Position numbers and translations under genes: made by a program. Under the pieces are notes generated by a model that was given only the letters and a program-made list of their open reading frames with translations, ran no database searches and was not told where the DNA came from. From Flavobacterium flevense (GTDB taxonomy: Bacteria; Bacteroidota; Bacteroidia; Flavobacteriales; Flavobacteriaceae), in contig NZ_FRCC01000002.1 in the NCBI RefSeq assembly GCF_900142775.1, forward strand, positions 657,831 through 721,830: a stretch of DNA of 64,000 nucleotides, in the 5' to 3' direction. This document shows positions 46,501 to 54,980 of this stretch, in pieces (within the stretch, counting starts at the first letter, position 1; each line of letters opens with the position of its first letter).

Positions 46501-47630
46501 AACAAAAAGTGTTGAGGGGCGATTATACTAGGGTTTTGTCCGAATTTTGGGCAGACGGCCCAAATTCAGAAACTCCTCCAGGGCATTGGTTTTCTATCTT
46601 GAATTATGTAAGTGATAGTAAATATTTTAAAAAAAGGTTTAATGGAGTGGGTAATGTTTTAACTGATTTAGAATGGGATATTAAGACTTACTTTGTTTTA
46701 GGGGGAGCTATGCACGATTGTGCTATAACTGCTTGGGGAATAAAAGGATGGTATGATTACATCCGACCTATTTCGGCGATTCGTTATATGGCCTCAAAAG
46801 GACAAAGTTCAGATCCCAATTTACCTAATTATAATACAACTGGGATTCCATTAGAATCTGGTTTTATTGAGGTTATTCGAGAAGGAGACCCATTAATTGG
46901 AGCAAATAATGAAAATCTGGGTAAGATAAAATTATATAGTTGGAAAGGACATACCCAAATTAAAAATCCAAATGAAGACGTCGCTGGTAGTGGGTGGATT
47001 TTAGCCGAAAACTGGTGGCCTTATCAAAGACCGTCTTTTGTTACACCTCCTTTTGCAGGATATATTTCAGGACATTCAACTTATTCCAGAGCAGGAGCCG
47101 AAGTGATGACTTTATTGACTGGGAATCCTTATTTCCCGGGCGGTATGGGAGAGTTTGTAGCTCGTAAAAATGAGTTTTTGGTTTTTGAAGAAGGACCTTC
47201 TGAAGATGTAATATTGCAATGGGCTACTTATAGAGATGCTTCTGATCAGTGTAGTCTGTCGAGAATTTGGGGTGGGATTCATCCTCCGCAGGATGATATA
47301 CCCGGGAGAATCATTGGCGAAAAAATTGCTAAAGAAGTTTTCGATTATTCGTTACTTTATTTTAATGGGCAAATTAGTGTAAATCAAAATGAGCAATTAG
47401 AAGTTTTGGCTTATCCTAATCCTGTATCTGATGAATTAACAATTAATGCAGGATTAAGAGAGAGTAATAAAAAGATTGCGCTTTATGATATGAGAGGAAA
47501 ATTGATAATGAGTAAGAATACAATAGACATTGTATCAAAAATTAATATGGGAAAATTGCCTACGGGAGTATATTTATTGAATGTTTCAAATGGAGAAAAA
47601 AACAATCAGAAATTAATAATTAAAAAGTAA
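43578..47630 (+). CDS. T9SS-exported FG-GAP/ASPIC-UnbV plus vanadium haloperoxidase fusion protein
   Basis: A 1350-residue secreted protein. Signal peptide at about 1-29 (FFLFILICSCFINVNFLNAQ). Residues ~35-430 are FG-GAP/VCBS propeller repeats with calcium loops (DFDGDNDLDLF, DYDNDGFPDLF, DFDLDGDEDLF). An ASPIC/UnbV domain occupies about 431-515 (SNRDAIGAKVSV, LKITWPSGLVETY), then a Cys-containing linker and PKD-like domain. The C-terminal half is a PAP2/vanadium haloperoxidase domain with a full vanadate site: Lys and Arg-Pro in KGWYDYIRP (about 1056-1064), SGHS (1164-1167) and SRIWGGIH (1228-1235). A T9SS sorting domain ends it (about 1274-1350). The ATG at 43578 is chosen over an in-frame TTG at 43536. 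Substrate and halide use cannot be told. Confidence 0.88.
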   Translation: MKSRKFNFRFFLFILICSCFINVNFLNAQTFDRVEKATGLDGLEKNNGVALADFDGDNDLDLFVVAKARDEDGVASSHSNLFRNNNDGTFTNVTNSSGLVNLFPLIETAETFEGLAGYKNGAFWGDYDNDGFPDLFLTHTSKVQLFHNQTNGTFVEVTEQAGFQKHNGCLNTSATWFDYNNDGFLDIYINVWSTTCSNKLYVNNRNGTFSDVSNIFKGAVNKLSYQSVPFDFNNDGWMDLYIANDYTNQKNDLFINDKGQGFDEQAILYGLDHAQDDMGIAVGDYNNDGFFDFFVSAIDQNALFRNTGNGKFINEATQLGVNKSGWAWDVNFSDFDLDGDEDLFVVNGFMYGSSSTDNNKYFENLLSNGEYSFKDSSGETKLGELSISVSQAVFDYDNDGDLDVLVTNNDRASFFYENKKTDFTNPRTDLHWLKINLEGTVSNRDAIGAKVSVKTKNGQFHRYNCGSGFLSHSLKGIHFGFGSANEIVELKITWPSGLVETYQNLQIDKTIRVKEGARFEVLPIEPTKKIHGCMDSTSCNFNPYATISSGSCFLLESKTLSGSINVLYNSEEIYTYPIDASSTTFWEVSGGEIVEGGTGGMIKVRWAMANQGVVSVTEKSNKCSSAKVSLNVNLSSIPIVDPSTKFSVARLWNEALLAAIRKDFARPTVHARNLFHASVAMYDAWVVFDDKAQTYLLGKEVHGFTSEFKGFSFSENVIDARKKSISYAAYRLLSHRFSMSPGRVIAQTNFDALMNKLGYDITNTSVDYSNGDAAALGNYIAQTVIDYGLVDGSNEANQYKNIFYQPINQTLNLLNPVEYPISSIDPNRWQPLKFDSFIDQSGNLIPGSTPSFLSPEWGNVFPFSLKESDKHIFEKSGNNYTVYHDPGAPPSLSLNQNKSSEAYKWGFSMVTKWSSHLDPKDGVRIDISPKSLGNIDLSKLPKNYLEYPNFYNTLSGGDIGKGYSVNPFTKQPYAEQKVLRGDYTRVLSEFWADGPNSETPPGHWFSILNYVSDSKYFKKRFNGVGNVLTDLEWDIKTYFVLGGAMHDCAITAWGIKGWYDYIRPISAIRYMASKGQSSDPNLPNYNTTGIPLESGFIEVIREGDPLIGANNENLGKIKLYSWKGHTQIKNPNEDVAGSGWILAENWWPYQRPSFVTPPFAGYISGHSTYSRAGAEVMTLLTGNPYFPGGMGEFVARKNEFLVFEEGPSEDVILQWATYRDASDQCSLSRIWGGIHPPQDDIPGRIIGEKIAKEVFDYSLLYFNGQISVNQNEQLEVLAYPNPVSDELTINAGLRESNKKIALYDMRGKLIMSKNTIDIVSKINMGKLPTGVYLLNVSNGEKNNQKLIIKK

Positions 47631-47921
47631 TTATTCCCTTGCTGTGTGCAATTAGTTTTTGATGATAGTTTTTCCTCAGTTCGAATGAACCCGATTTTGG
47701 ACGGGGATAGTATTGAGAACAAGAAAATTTTATTAAAAAAGGTTCTCAATGCATTTTTGTTCCGTTTAGGCAGCATAAGGAACATTTGAACAGATATTTA
47801 AATAATTACACCCAGTGTTACTATTAATTTAAAAAAGATTAATGACTTTTAAAATGAATGAATTTCATGCTTTTATAAAGACCAAATGATCAAATTATAA
47901 TGTTTAGAAAAAAAACTTATT
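47631..47921 (+). other. intergenic region with a 9-bp inverted repeat
   Basis: No gene is visible. ATTGAGAAC (47712-47720) and GTTCTCAAT (47742-47750) form an inverted repeat with a 21-base AT-rich loop, a poor terminator but possibly an mRNA hairpin. A 16-base string GAATTTCATGCTTTTA at 47860-47875 recurs at 48612-48627 in front of the GH78 gene. Confidence 0.45.
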
Positions 47922-48413
47922 ATGAAGCACATTTTTACATTATTGATTATTGTTTTTTCTGCAACATTATCGGCACAGACAAAACAAAACCATATTCCTG
48001 TTTCAAAATCAATTGTTGGAATTTGGCGGCTAATAGATGAAAGAACACTTGCTAATGGCGAATCTATAAAAATAGTAACAGGAGACTACAAAGTAATTAA
48101 TGCTGATGGGACCTATTACACGTTTGTAACTTGGCCTAATCAAACAACAATTGCACAATATGGATCTTACGAAATAGAATCAGACAGCACATTAGTGGAA
48201 CACATCATAGAGAATGTACTACACCCTCGTTTAAGTGGAAGAGATTCGCCCATCAAATACAGCCTGATAGATGAAAATACAATGAGAATAGCTTGGAGTT
48301 ATAATTTTGATGGTAATGTTTGGATAAATGAAAAATGGATTCGTTTGCCTTTGGCTGTTCCAGCAAGAGCCAGCGGTGTAAAGCTTCTGCATCCTGGGAC
48401 TCAAAAGCAGTAA
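47922..48413 (+). CDS. secreted DUF4488-like small protein
   Basis: A 163-residue secreted protein with a signal peptide (about 1-19, SATLSAQ). The body looks like a small beta-barrel of the DUF4488 type: IVGIWRLIDERTLANGE, DYKVINADGTYYTFVTWP, YGSYEIESDSTLVEHI, YSLIDENTMRIAWSYN. Small proteins of this type are often found within PULs of Bacteroidota, and lipocalin-like binding has been suggested from the fold. The function here is unknown. It stands alone between the haloperoxidase fusion and the GH78 gene with no clear promoter. Confidence 0.7.
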   Translation: MKHIFTLLIIVFSATLSAQTKQNHIPVSKSIVGIWRLIDERTLANGESIKIVTGDYKVINADGTYYTFVTWPNQTTIAQYGSYEIESDSTLVEHIIENVLHPRLSGRDSPIKYSLIDENTMRIAWSYNFDGNVWINEKWIRLPLAVPARASGVKLLHPGTQKQ

Positions 48414-48545
48414 AAAAACACTAAACCAAACAATATTTATCGCTTTATATATTATCTAAGTTATTAAACTTATCAAGCAGCGGAGTACAAAGAGAGTCTT
48501 TGAAATTTGAAAGAATTTTGGATTCATTTATACTTTGTTTCTTTA

Positions 48546-48612
48546 TCTAGTGGCTTCATTTTAAAAACTGGTAGGAACTGGTATTGAAATTTGAATTTAA
48601 TACATAGCTTTG
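48546..48612 (+). promoter_or_regulatory. class B operator and promoter of the GH78 gene
   Basis: A 39-base block (48546-48584) begins TCTAGTGGCTT and contains two ACTGGTA boxes at 48567-48573 and 48577-48583, 10 bases apart. A perfect -7 element TAGCTTTG follows at 48605-48612, 28 bases from the second box. The block matches 36 of 39 bases with 57035-57073 before galM, where the -7 spacing is also 28. This conservation in noncoding DNA marks a binding site for a common regulator. Confidence 0.75.
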
Positions 48613-48657
48613 AATTTCATGCTTTTAAAAAAGCAATTATAACTAGTATTCTAATTC

Positions 48658-51600
48658 ATGTATTTAATGAAATCCTTTAAATTGTTTTTCTTCTTATTTT
48701 TGGCTGTACCAGGCTTTCTTTTTGGGGCAGATATCCAAATCGCAAATCTTAAGGTCGAGAATGCTGTAACTCCTATAGGTCTTGATGTGTCTCAGCCTGT
48801 TTTTAGTTGGCAAATGAAAACATCAAGTAAAAACAGAGGCTATTATCAAAATGCCTATCAAATTATTGTAACCAATAATCTGGGAGATGAGGTTTGGAAT
48901 ACAGGCAAAGTAAAAAGTGGAGTATCGATTAATATTAAATATAAAGGCGAAAACTTTAAGTCCACAACATTGTACTATTGGACAGTAAACGTTTGGGATC
49001 AAAAAGGGAAAAAATATTCTGCAAAATCGTGGTTTGAGACCGGTTTGCTGAACTCAAAAATGGTGACAAATTTGGATTCGGATAAAGAAACAACCGCTTG
49101 GTCTGGAGCAAAATGGATTGGAGGTAATGCTGATGGTATGGTTTTGTTTTCCCAATACCTTCCTGTTTTTGTTATCAATAGTACGATTCAGTTGGATGAA
49201 AAGTTACAATCGACCAAAGCATCTTTAGTGTATGGTGCTAACGATCAGCGTTTAATGGATAGAAATAAAAACCAATACAAACTGGAGAATAAGAATGGTG
49301 AAAGTTATATTCAGGTCGAATTAAATATGGCACCTTTAAATTCGGATGCAAATGCAAAGTTGAATATTTATCGGGTAGGCTATCATCCAAATGACAAAAA
49401 AGAAATTCCTTTTAAAAGTTTTTCTATTCCGAATTCGATTATTAATAAAGAAAACAAATACAATCTGCATACTATAAGTGTTCAAAGCTCTTTGGGAGTT
49501 ACTAAAATTTATATCGATGGAAATTCAAAAGAAAATTTGGTAGCTAATCTCAATTTAAATCCATTAGGAGCCGGAGGCGATTTTATAGCTTTTCCTATTG
49601 TAGGCGACATTGGTTTTTCAGTACCTAAGGGAGAAAAAGCACAGTTTTCGAAAATTGAAATTAAAAATTACCGAAGTCCTTCGAATGTGATTTTTTCTGA
49701 CAATGCTACTGCTTCAGGTATATTTTCGTCATTTAAAGAAGTAGCTATTGAAAATAATAGTTATGCCGTAACGGGAGGAAATAATGGAGCTTTTATTTTG
49801 GCGAATCCAAGTCAGAATTCTATGCCGATGCTGCGTACCGTTTTTGGAATCGATTCTCCTAAAATAAGTAAAGCCCGATTGTATGTCACGGCTCGTGGTA
49901 TCTATGATATTTTTTTGAATGGAAAAAAAATAGGAGACGAATATTTTAATCCGGGATTAACACAATATAACAAAACCCATTTGTACCAAACTTATGATGT
50001 AACGGCAAATATCCAGCAAGGAAATAATGTATTGGGAACCATTCTTGGAGAAGGCTGGTGGAGTGGAGGCAGTACATTTGTGGGGGAAAATTGGAATTTT
50101 TTTGGTGATCGTCAATCGATGCTGGCAAAATTGGTAGTTACTTATGCCGATGGAACCGAAAAGATTATCACAACAAATCCGGAAACATGGATGTATTTTA
50201 ATGACGGACCTGTAAAGTATAGCAGTTTTTTTCAAGGAGAAGTTTATGATGCCACAAAAGAAAAAGCAATTGAAGGATGGAATACCGCTGGATATGATGC
50301 TTCCCGTTGGCATCAGGCAGTAGCTATTGGAACAAATGGAGTTGTAAGTACAGAAGGAACGGCTAATTTACCCAACTTTAACAATTTTACGGATGCTCAA
50401 TTAATAGGGCAGTTTGGAACGGTTAAAGCAATAAAAGAACTAACAGCTCAATCGGTTACAGAAGTTCGTCCGGGTGTATTTGTGTACGATATGGGACAAA
50501 ATATGGTAGGTGTGCCCAAAATCATGTTGAACAATGTAGCAAAAGGAAAGACCATAATCTTGCGTTATGCCGAAGTTTTGTATCCCAATTTACCGGAATA
50601 CAAAGGAAATGAAAATGTACTGATGCTTGAGAATGTCAGGGCAGCTATGTCACAAGATATTTATACAACTAATGGAGGTAGCGAAATCCTAACGCCACGA
50701 TTTACATTTCACGGATACCGTTATGTAGAAATTACAGGAATAGATAAGCCGTTACCCTTAAGTGATGTTAAAGGAACGGTATTGAGTTCTATTCATCAAT
50801 TGTCTTCTCATTACCAAACCTCAAATCCTTTGGTAAATAAATTATGGAAAAATATTACCTGGTCAATGAGAGGGAATTTTCTATCGATACCTACTGATTG
50901 TCCTCAGCGTAACGAACGTTTAGGATGGAGTGGGGATATTTCGGTTTTTTCCCGAACCGCAGTTCATTTAGCAGATGTGAAGCAATTTCTGAAAAGACAT
51001 ATGCTGGCGATGCGTGATATCCAACGAGAAGATGGACGTTTTCCAGATGTAGCTCCTATTGGTGTAGGATTTGGTGAAACCATGTGGGGAAGTGCTGGAA
51101 TTACGGTTGTTTGGGAAAACTATTTGCAATATGGAGATCTGAGTTTGTTGGAAGAGCATTATGAAGCTATGAAAAGCTACGCCAATTATTTAATAGCCGA
51201 TATCGATAAGCAAACGGGTGTTTTAAAAGAAAAAGAAAGAAATACCTGGGGTTCTCTAGGGGACTGGCTGAGTTTAGAAGATTCTAAAAACGAAAAAATA
51301 TTATTTTGGGAAGCTTATTTTATTTATGATTTGGAGATTATGTCTAAGGTGGCAACGCTACTAGATAAAAAGAAAGATCAGGAATATTTTTCAGCATATT
51401 ACAATCAGCGTAAAGATTTTTTCAATAAAACATATATTGATAAAACAACAGGAAAAACATCATTTAGAGGTAAGACTGTAGATACACAAACTTCGTATGT
51501 CTTGCCTTTTGCCTTTAACGTTTTAGATAAAGAAAATTCAGATTTGGCTATAAAGCAGTTTGTGAATTCGATACAAAGAGAAAACAAAACCGATCAGGGT

Positions 51601-52215
51601 GTTGTTTGTCCACCCTATTCATTAATGACTGGATTTATTGGTACGGCTTGGGTAAATAAAGCACTTTCGGATAATGGATATTCGAATGTTGCTTATCAAT
51701 TATTACAAAACAAATCCTATCCTTCGTGGTTGTATCCTGTTACCCAGGGAGCTACAACTATTTGGGAACGATTAAATTCCTATACACATAAAGACGGATT
51801 TGGAGGAAATAATAATATGAATTCTTTTAATCATTATGCTTTTGGAGCAGTAGGAGCATGGATGTATAATTATTCGTTAGGGATTGTAAGAGATGACAAT
51901 TCACCGGGATTTAAACATTTTATTTTAAAGCCAGAACCGGATACTAGCAGACAAATGACTTTTGCAAATGGATATTACGATTCGATGTACGGACGCATTG
52001 AAAGCAGTTGGGAAACAAAAAACGGTAAATATGAGTTCCGTTTTGTGGTGCCGGCAAATACCAACGCAACAGTTTATTTACCTGCTTTAAAACAAAGTGA
52101 TGTAATGATAAATGGTAAAAAGAACGGAGTCAATTTTTTGAATATAGAGAATAAAAAAGCTGTTTTTGAATTAGAATCAGGAGAGTATAGTTTCAAAACA
52201 ATTATAACCAATTAA
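48658..52215 (+). CDS. secreted GH78 alpha-L-rhamnosidase
   Basis: Inverting alpha-L-rhamnosidase of 1185 residues, removing terminal rhamnose from plant glycans in the periplasm. The start is either ATG 48658 or ATG 48667. A signal peptide follows (LFFFLFLAVPGFLFG). The N-terminal FnIII-like domain (about 25-125) is typical. Residues ~155-345 form an inserted beta-sandwich resembling a laminin-G/concanavalin fold that standard GH78 proteins lack. The Bac_rhamnosid_N domain follows (LYVTARGIYDIFLNGKKIGD ... LGEGWWSGG), then the alpha/alpha barrel with the acid motif DCPQRNERLGWSGD (about 747-760), GSLGDWLS, and WERLNSY with the likely base Glu near 1036. The class B operator lies upstream. 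The gene is followed by a 329-base scar and the second GH2 gene. Confidence 0.93.
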   Translation: MYLMKSFKLFFFLFLAVPGFLFGADIQIANLKVENAVTPIGLDVSQPVFSWQMKTSSKNRGYYQNAYQIIVTNNLGDEVWNTGKVKSGVSINIKYKGENFKSTTLYYWTVNVWDQKGKKYSAKSWFETGLLNSKMVTNLDSDKETTAWSGAKWIGGNADGMVLFSQYLPVFVINSTIQLDEKLQSTKASLVYGANDQRLMDRNKNQYKLENKNGESYIQVELNMAPLNSDANAKLNIYRVGYHPNDKKEIPFKSFSIPNSIINKENKYNLHTISVQSSLGVTKIYIDGNSKENLVANLNLNPLGAGGDFIAFPIVGDIGFSVPKGEKAQFSKIEIKNYRSPSNVIFSDNATASGIFSSFKEVAIENNSYAVTGGNNGAFILANPSQNSMPMLRTVFGIDSPKISKARLYVTARGIYDIFLNGKKIGDEYFNPGLTQYNKTHLYQTYDVTANIQQGNNVLGTILGEGWWSGGSTFVGENWNFFGDRQSMLAKLVVTYADGTEKIITTNPETWMYFNDGPVKYSSFFQGEVYDATKEKAIEGWNTAGYDASRWHQAVAIGTNGVVSTEGTANLPNFNNFTDAQLIGQFGTVKAIKELTAQSVTEVRPGVFVYDMGQNMVGVPKIMLNNVAKGKTIILRYAEVLYPNLPEYKGNENVLMLENVRAAMSQDIYTTNGGSEILTPRFTFHGYRYVEITGIDKPLPLSDVKGTVLSSIHQLSSHYQTSNPLVNKLWKNITWSMRGNFLSIPTDCPQRNERLGWSGDISVFSRTAVHLADVKQFLKRHMLAMRDIQREDGRFPDVAPIGVGFGETMWGSAGITVVWENYLQYGDLSLLEEHYEAMKSYANYLIADIDKQTGVLKEKERNTWGSLGDWLSLEDSKNEKILFWEAYFIYDLEIMSKVATLLDKKKDQEYFSAYYNQRKDFFNKTYIDKTTGKTSFRGKTVDTQTSYVLPFAFNVLDKENSDLAIKQFVNSIQRENKTDQGVVCPPYSLMTGFIGTAWVNKALSDNGYSNVAYQLLQNKSYPSWLYPVTQGATTIWERLNSYTHKDGFGGNNNMNSFNHYAFGAVGAWMYNYSLGIVRDDNSPGFKHFILKPEPDTSRQMTFANGYYDSMYGRIESSWETKNGKYEFRFVVPANTNATVYLPALKQSDVMINGKKNGVNFLNIENKKAVFELESGEYSFKTIITN

Positions 52216-52237
52216 AATAATTATCAAAAAAGGAATA

Positions 52238-52303
52238 ATGAAAAAGATACAAATTACAACCTTTCTTTGTCTTATGATTTTAAGTATAAGTTGTTTAAAA
52301 TAA
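52238..52303 (+). pseudogene. truncated lipoprotein start (21 codons)
   Basis: ATG at 52238 opens MKKIQITTFLCLMILSISCLK and stops at 52303. This is a bare lipoprotein signal peptide (lipobox ISC) without a mature protein. Its first 15 bases are identical to the start of the GH2 gene at 52545 (MKKIQF), and its start context (AATAATG) is the same. It looks like the 5' end of a lost lipoprotein gene, or a copy of the GH2 start left by a duplication and deletion. Confidence 0.6.
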
Positions 52304-52315
52304 AATAGCAATCGG

Positions 52316-52347
52316 TTGTGTAAATTATTGGTTTTGTTTTACATTTG
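52316..52347 (+). promoter_or_regulatory. internal promoter in the GH78-GH2 gap
   Basis: TTG at 52316-52318 and TACATTTG at 52340-52347 are 21 bases apart, a complete Bacteroidota promoter. It would transcribe the GH2 and second DUF2264 genes with a leader of about 190 bases that runs through the relic. Confidence 0.5.
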
Positions 52348-52458
52348 TTAAAATAGGTTAACATCTTATGTAATTGGTCTTTTGTAAATGTGTTGTTATA
52401 TTGTTTTTTAGCTACTTTTTATCCATCACGATTATATCTACCAAGGCATTAAGCAAAT

Positions 52459-52530
52459 ACTATTGAAAAAAATAAAGGTGTTTTTAAATTAGAATCCGGA
52501 GAATACATTTTCAAAATAACTATAAACTAA
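52459..52530 (+). pseudogene. 3' relic of a second GH78-like gene
   Basis: Reading the frame from 52459 gives TIEKNKGVFKLESGEYIFK followed by ITIN and a stop at 52530. It matches the last residues of the intact GH78 enzyme (IENKKAVFELESGEYSFK then TIITN). The DNA also aligns (TTAGAATC, GGAGA, TTCAAAA). Only the end of the gene is left. The preceding stretch (52348-52458) shows no similarity that I can see. Confidence 0.75.
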
Positions 52531-52544
52531 ACCAAAAAATAATA

Positions 52545-54965
52545 ATGAAAAAGATACAATTTATAGCATCCCTATTCTTATTTAGCTTGATAATGGGATG
52601 TGCTTCTGCTAAAAAAGAAACACTGGTAAGTAAGCAAAATTTTAATAGCGATTGGAAATTTTCTTTAGGTGAATCTTCTTCAGCAAATGCAGTAAGCTTT
52701 GATGACAGTTCATGGAGAAAATTAGATTTACCTCACGATTGGAGTATCGAAGGAAAATCAGAAAAAAATAATCCAAGTGGAGGTGAGAACGGATTTTTTC
52801 CAACAGGAACGGGATGGTATAGAAAAACATTTTCAATGCCTGCTCATTGGAAAAATCAAAAAGTAGCCATTTATTTTGAAGGCGTTTACATGAATGCGGA
52901 AGTTTTCGTTAATGGAAAATCAGTAGGAATACAACCTTATGGTTATACTTCTTTCGAATATGATTTAACGCCTTATTTGAATTTTGGACAACAAAACACT
53001 ATTGCTGTGAAAGTGGATAATTCGAAACAAAAAAACAGCAGATGGTATAGTGGCTCCGGGATTTATCGTCATGTTTGGTTGAAAGTCAAAAATCCAATTC
53101 ATATAAAAAACTGGGGAGTGGCTATCAGTACACCAGAAGTAACTAATGAGAAAGCAAAAGTTCAGATTAAAACTATTGTGAAAAATGAAACAACGAGTTC
53201 TCAAATTATTTTGCTTGCAACAAATATTACTAATAAAAAAGGAAGATCTGTAGCTAAAACTGATATTAAAATCGAATTGCAACCGAACGAAGAAAAAGAG
53301 GTAACTCAAAATTTAGCCGTTGAAAATCCTGCGTTGTGGTCGTTAGAGACACCTAATCTTTATGCTGCACATGTTAACATTAGACAGGGAAACAAAGATT
53401 TAGATGTAATTACGAAGAATTTCGGAATTAGAACAATTGAATTCAGTGCTGAAAATGGATTTTTATTAAACGGAAAAAAAATAGAATTAAATGGAGGTTG
53501 TGTGCATCATGATAATGGAGCGTTAGGTGCTGCCGCTTATGATCGCGCCGAAGAAAGAAGAGTAGAATTGTTAAAAGCCGCCGGATTCAATGCGCTAAGA
53601 ACTTCGCATAATCCTCCTTCGGAAGCTTTTTTAGATGCTTGTGATCGATTAGGAATGTTAGTAATAGATGAGGCATTTGATGGTTGGAAAGTAAAGAAAA
53701 CAACCTATGATTATGCCAGCAATTTTGACAAATGGTGGAAACACGATGTAGAATCGATGGTTTTGCGTGACAGAAATCATCCTTCTATAATTATGTGGAG
53801 TACTGGTAATGAAATTATTGAAAGAAAAGAACCCGCAGCGGTTGAAACAGCAAAGATGTTGGCTAATGCGGTGCGAAATATAGATCCAACACGTCCGGTA
53901 ACATCGGCAATGACTACCTGGGATAAGTCATGGGAAATTTTTGATCCTTTAATGGCGGCACATGATGTGGCGGGTTATAATTATCAGTTGCACCACGCTG
54001 AATCTGATCATGAAAGAGTGCCTTCCCGAATTATTGTACAAACGGAATCTTATCCTAAAGATGCTTTTTCGAATTGGAATCTGGTTCAAAAACACAGTTA
54101 TATTATAGGCGATTTTGTATGGACAGCGATGGATTATTTAGGCGAATCGGGCATTGGTCGTTATGTATACCCAGGTGAAACGACCGGGGAACCTTGGGAA
54201 GCAAATTTATATCCCTGGCACGGCGCTTATTGTGGGGATTTGGATGTAACAGGATGGAGAAAACCCATTTCTCATTATCGTAGTATGTTGTATAATAATA
54301 ATGAAAAAATTTATATGGCAGTGCGTGAACCTAATCCGGATAGTGGAGCAATTAAGCTGACTACATGGGCAGTTTGGCCTACATGGGAAAGTTGGACTTG
54401 GCCGGGTCAGGAAGGAAAAAATATTGAGGTAGAAGTGTATTCGAAATATCCTAAAGTGAGACTTTACCTGAATGATAAACTTATGGGTGAAAAAGAAACA
54501 GGCTTAGCTCAGGAGTTTAAAGCAACTTTTGCAATTCCGTATGCTGCTGGCCAATTAAAAGCGGTAGGCATAGAAAATGATAAGGAAACAGAATCGGTTG
54601 TATTGCAAACAGCACAACAGGTAACTCAAATAAAATTGAAAGCGGATAGAAATGAAATAACTGCCGATGGACAGGATTTATCCTATATCAATATTGAACT
54701 TACAGATGAAAATGGTATTTTGAATCCAAATGCGGAAAACCAACTTACATTTGCTGTTTCGGGACCAGCTGTTATTGTAGCAGTTGATAATGCTAACTTA
54801 AAAGATACTGATTTATATGTTTCCAATACCCGAAAAGCATGGAAAGGAAAAGCAATGGTGATTGTTAAAAGTACTAAAGAAGCGGGAGAGATTGTAGTTA
54901 AAGTAAGTTCGCCTGACTTGAAGGATAGCACAATTAAAATCCTGTCAACCTATAAAAAGAAATAA
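52545..54965 (+). CDS. GH2 beta-galactosidase-like lipoprotein with DUF4982
   Basis: An 806-residue GH2 enzyme. The lipobox is IMGC (Cys19). The sugar-binding jelly roll (about 30-190, DLPHDWSIEG, GTGWYRKTF), Ig-like domain and TIM barrel follow, with acid/base Glu423 in STGNEI and nucleophile Glu501 in IVQTESYPKDAF. The C-terminus carries a DUF4982 domain (about 620-690, YPKVRLYLNDKLMGEKETG) and a GH2 C5-type Ig domain (about 695-805). This group contains beta-galactosidases and some beta-glucuronidases; the Arg-rich uronate-binding features are not obvious, so beta-galactosidase is preferred. It differs from the LacZ-type enzyme at 22818, so the two probably cut different linkages. It is followed after 15 bases by the DUF2264 gene. 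Confidence 0.88.
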   Translation: MKKIQFIASLFLFSLIMGCASAKKETLVSKQNFNSDWKFSLGESSSANAVSFDDSSWRKLDLPHDWSIEGKSEKNNPSGGENGFFPTGTGWYRKTFSMPAHWKNQKVAIYFEGVYMNAEVFVNGKSVGIQPYGYTSFEYDLTPYLNFGQQNTIAVKVDNSKQKNSRWYSGSGIYRHVWLKVKNPIHIKNWGVAISTPEVTNEKAKVQIKTIVKNETTSSQIILLATNITNKKGRSVAKTDIKIELQPNEEKEVTQNLAVENPALWSLETPNLYAAHVNIRQGNKDLDVITKNFGIRTIEFSAENGFLLNGKKIELNGGCVHHDNGALGAAAYDRAEERRVELLKAAGFNALRTSHNPPSEAFLDACDRLGMLVIDEAFDGWKVKKTTYDYASNFDKWWKHDVESMVLRDRNHPSIIMWSTGNEIIERKEPAAVETAKMLANAVRNIDPTRPVTSAMTTWDKSWEIFDPLMAAHDVAGYNYQLHHAESDHERVPSRIIVQTESYPKDAFSNWNLVQKHSYIIGDFVWTAMDYLGESGIGRYVYPGETTGEPWEANLYPWHGAYCGDLDVTGWRKPISHYRSMLYNNNEKIYMAVREPNPDSGAIKLTTWAVWPTWESWTWPGQEGKNIEVEVYSKYPKVRLYLNDKLMGEKETGLAQEFKATFAIPYAAGQLKAVGIENDKETESVVLQTAQQVTQIKLKADRNEITADGQDLSYINIELTDENGILNPNAENQLTFAVSGPAVIVAVDNANLKDTDLYVSNTRKAWKGKAMVIVKSTKEAGEIVVKVSSPDLKDSTIKILSTYKKK

Positions 54966-54980
54966 CCAAACCATTTGAAT

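Noticed and set aside
47712..47750. Terminator after the haloperoxidase fusion
   Set aside because: The stem is only 9 bp with a 21-base loop and no T run directly after it, so it is listed only as an inverted repeat.
49957..50313. 118-residue minus-strand frame inside the GH78 gene
   Set aside because: Composition of an antisense shadow; the GH78 reading is unambiguous.
52238..52303. A functional small peptide gene
   Set aside because: It is only a lipoprotein signal peptide ending right after the Cys, and it copies the start of the following gene, so a relic is the simpler reading.
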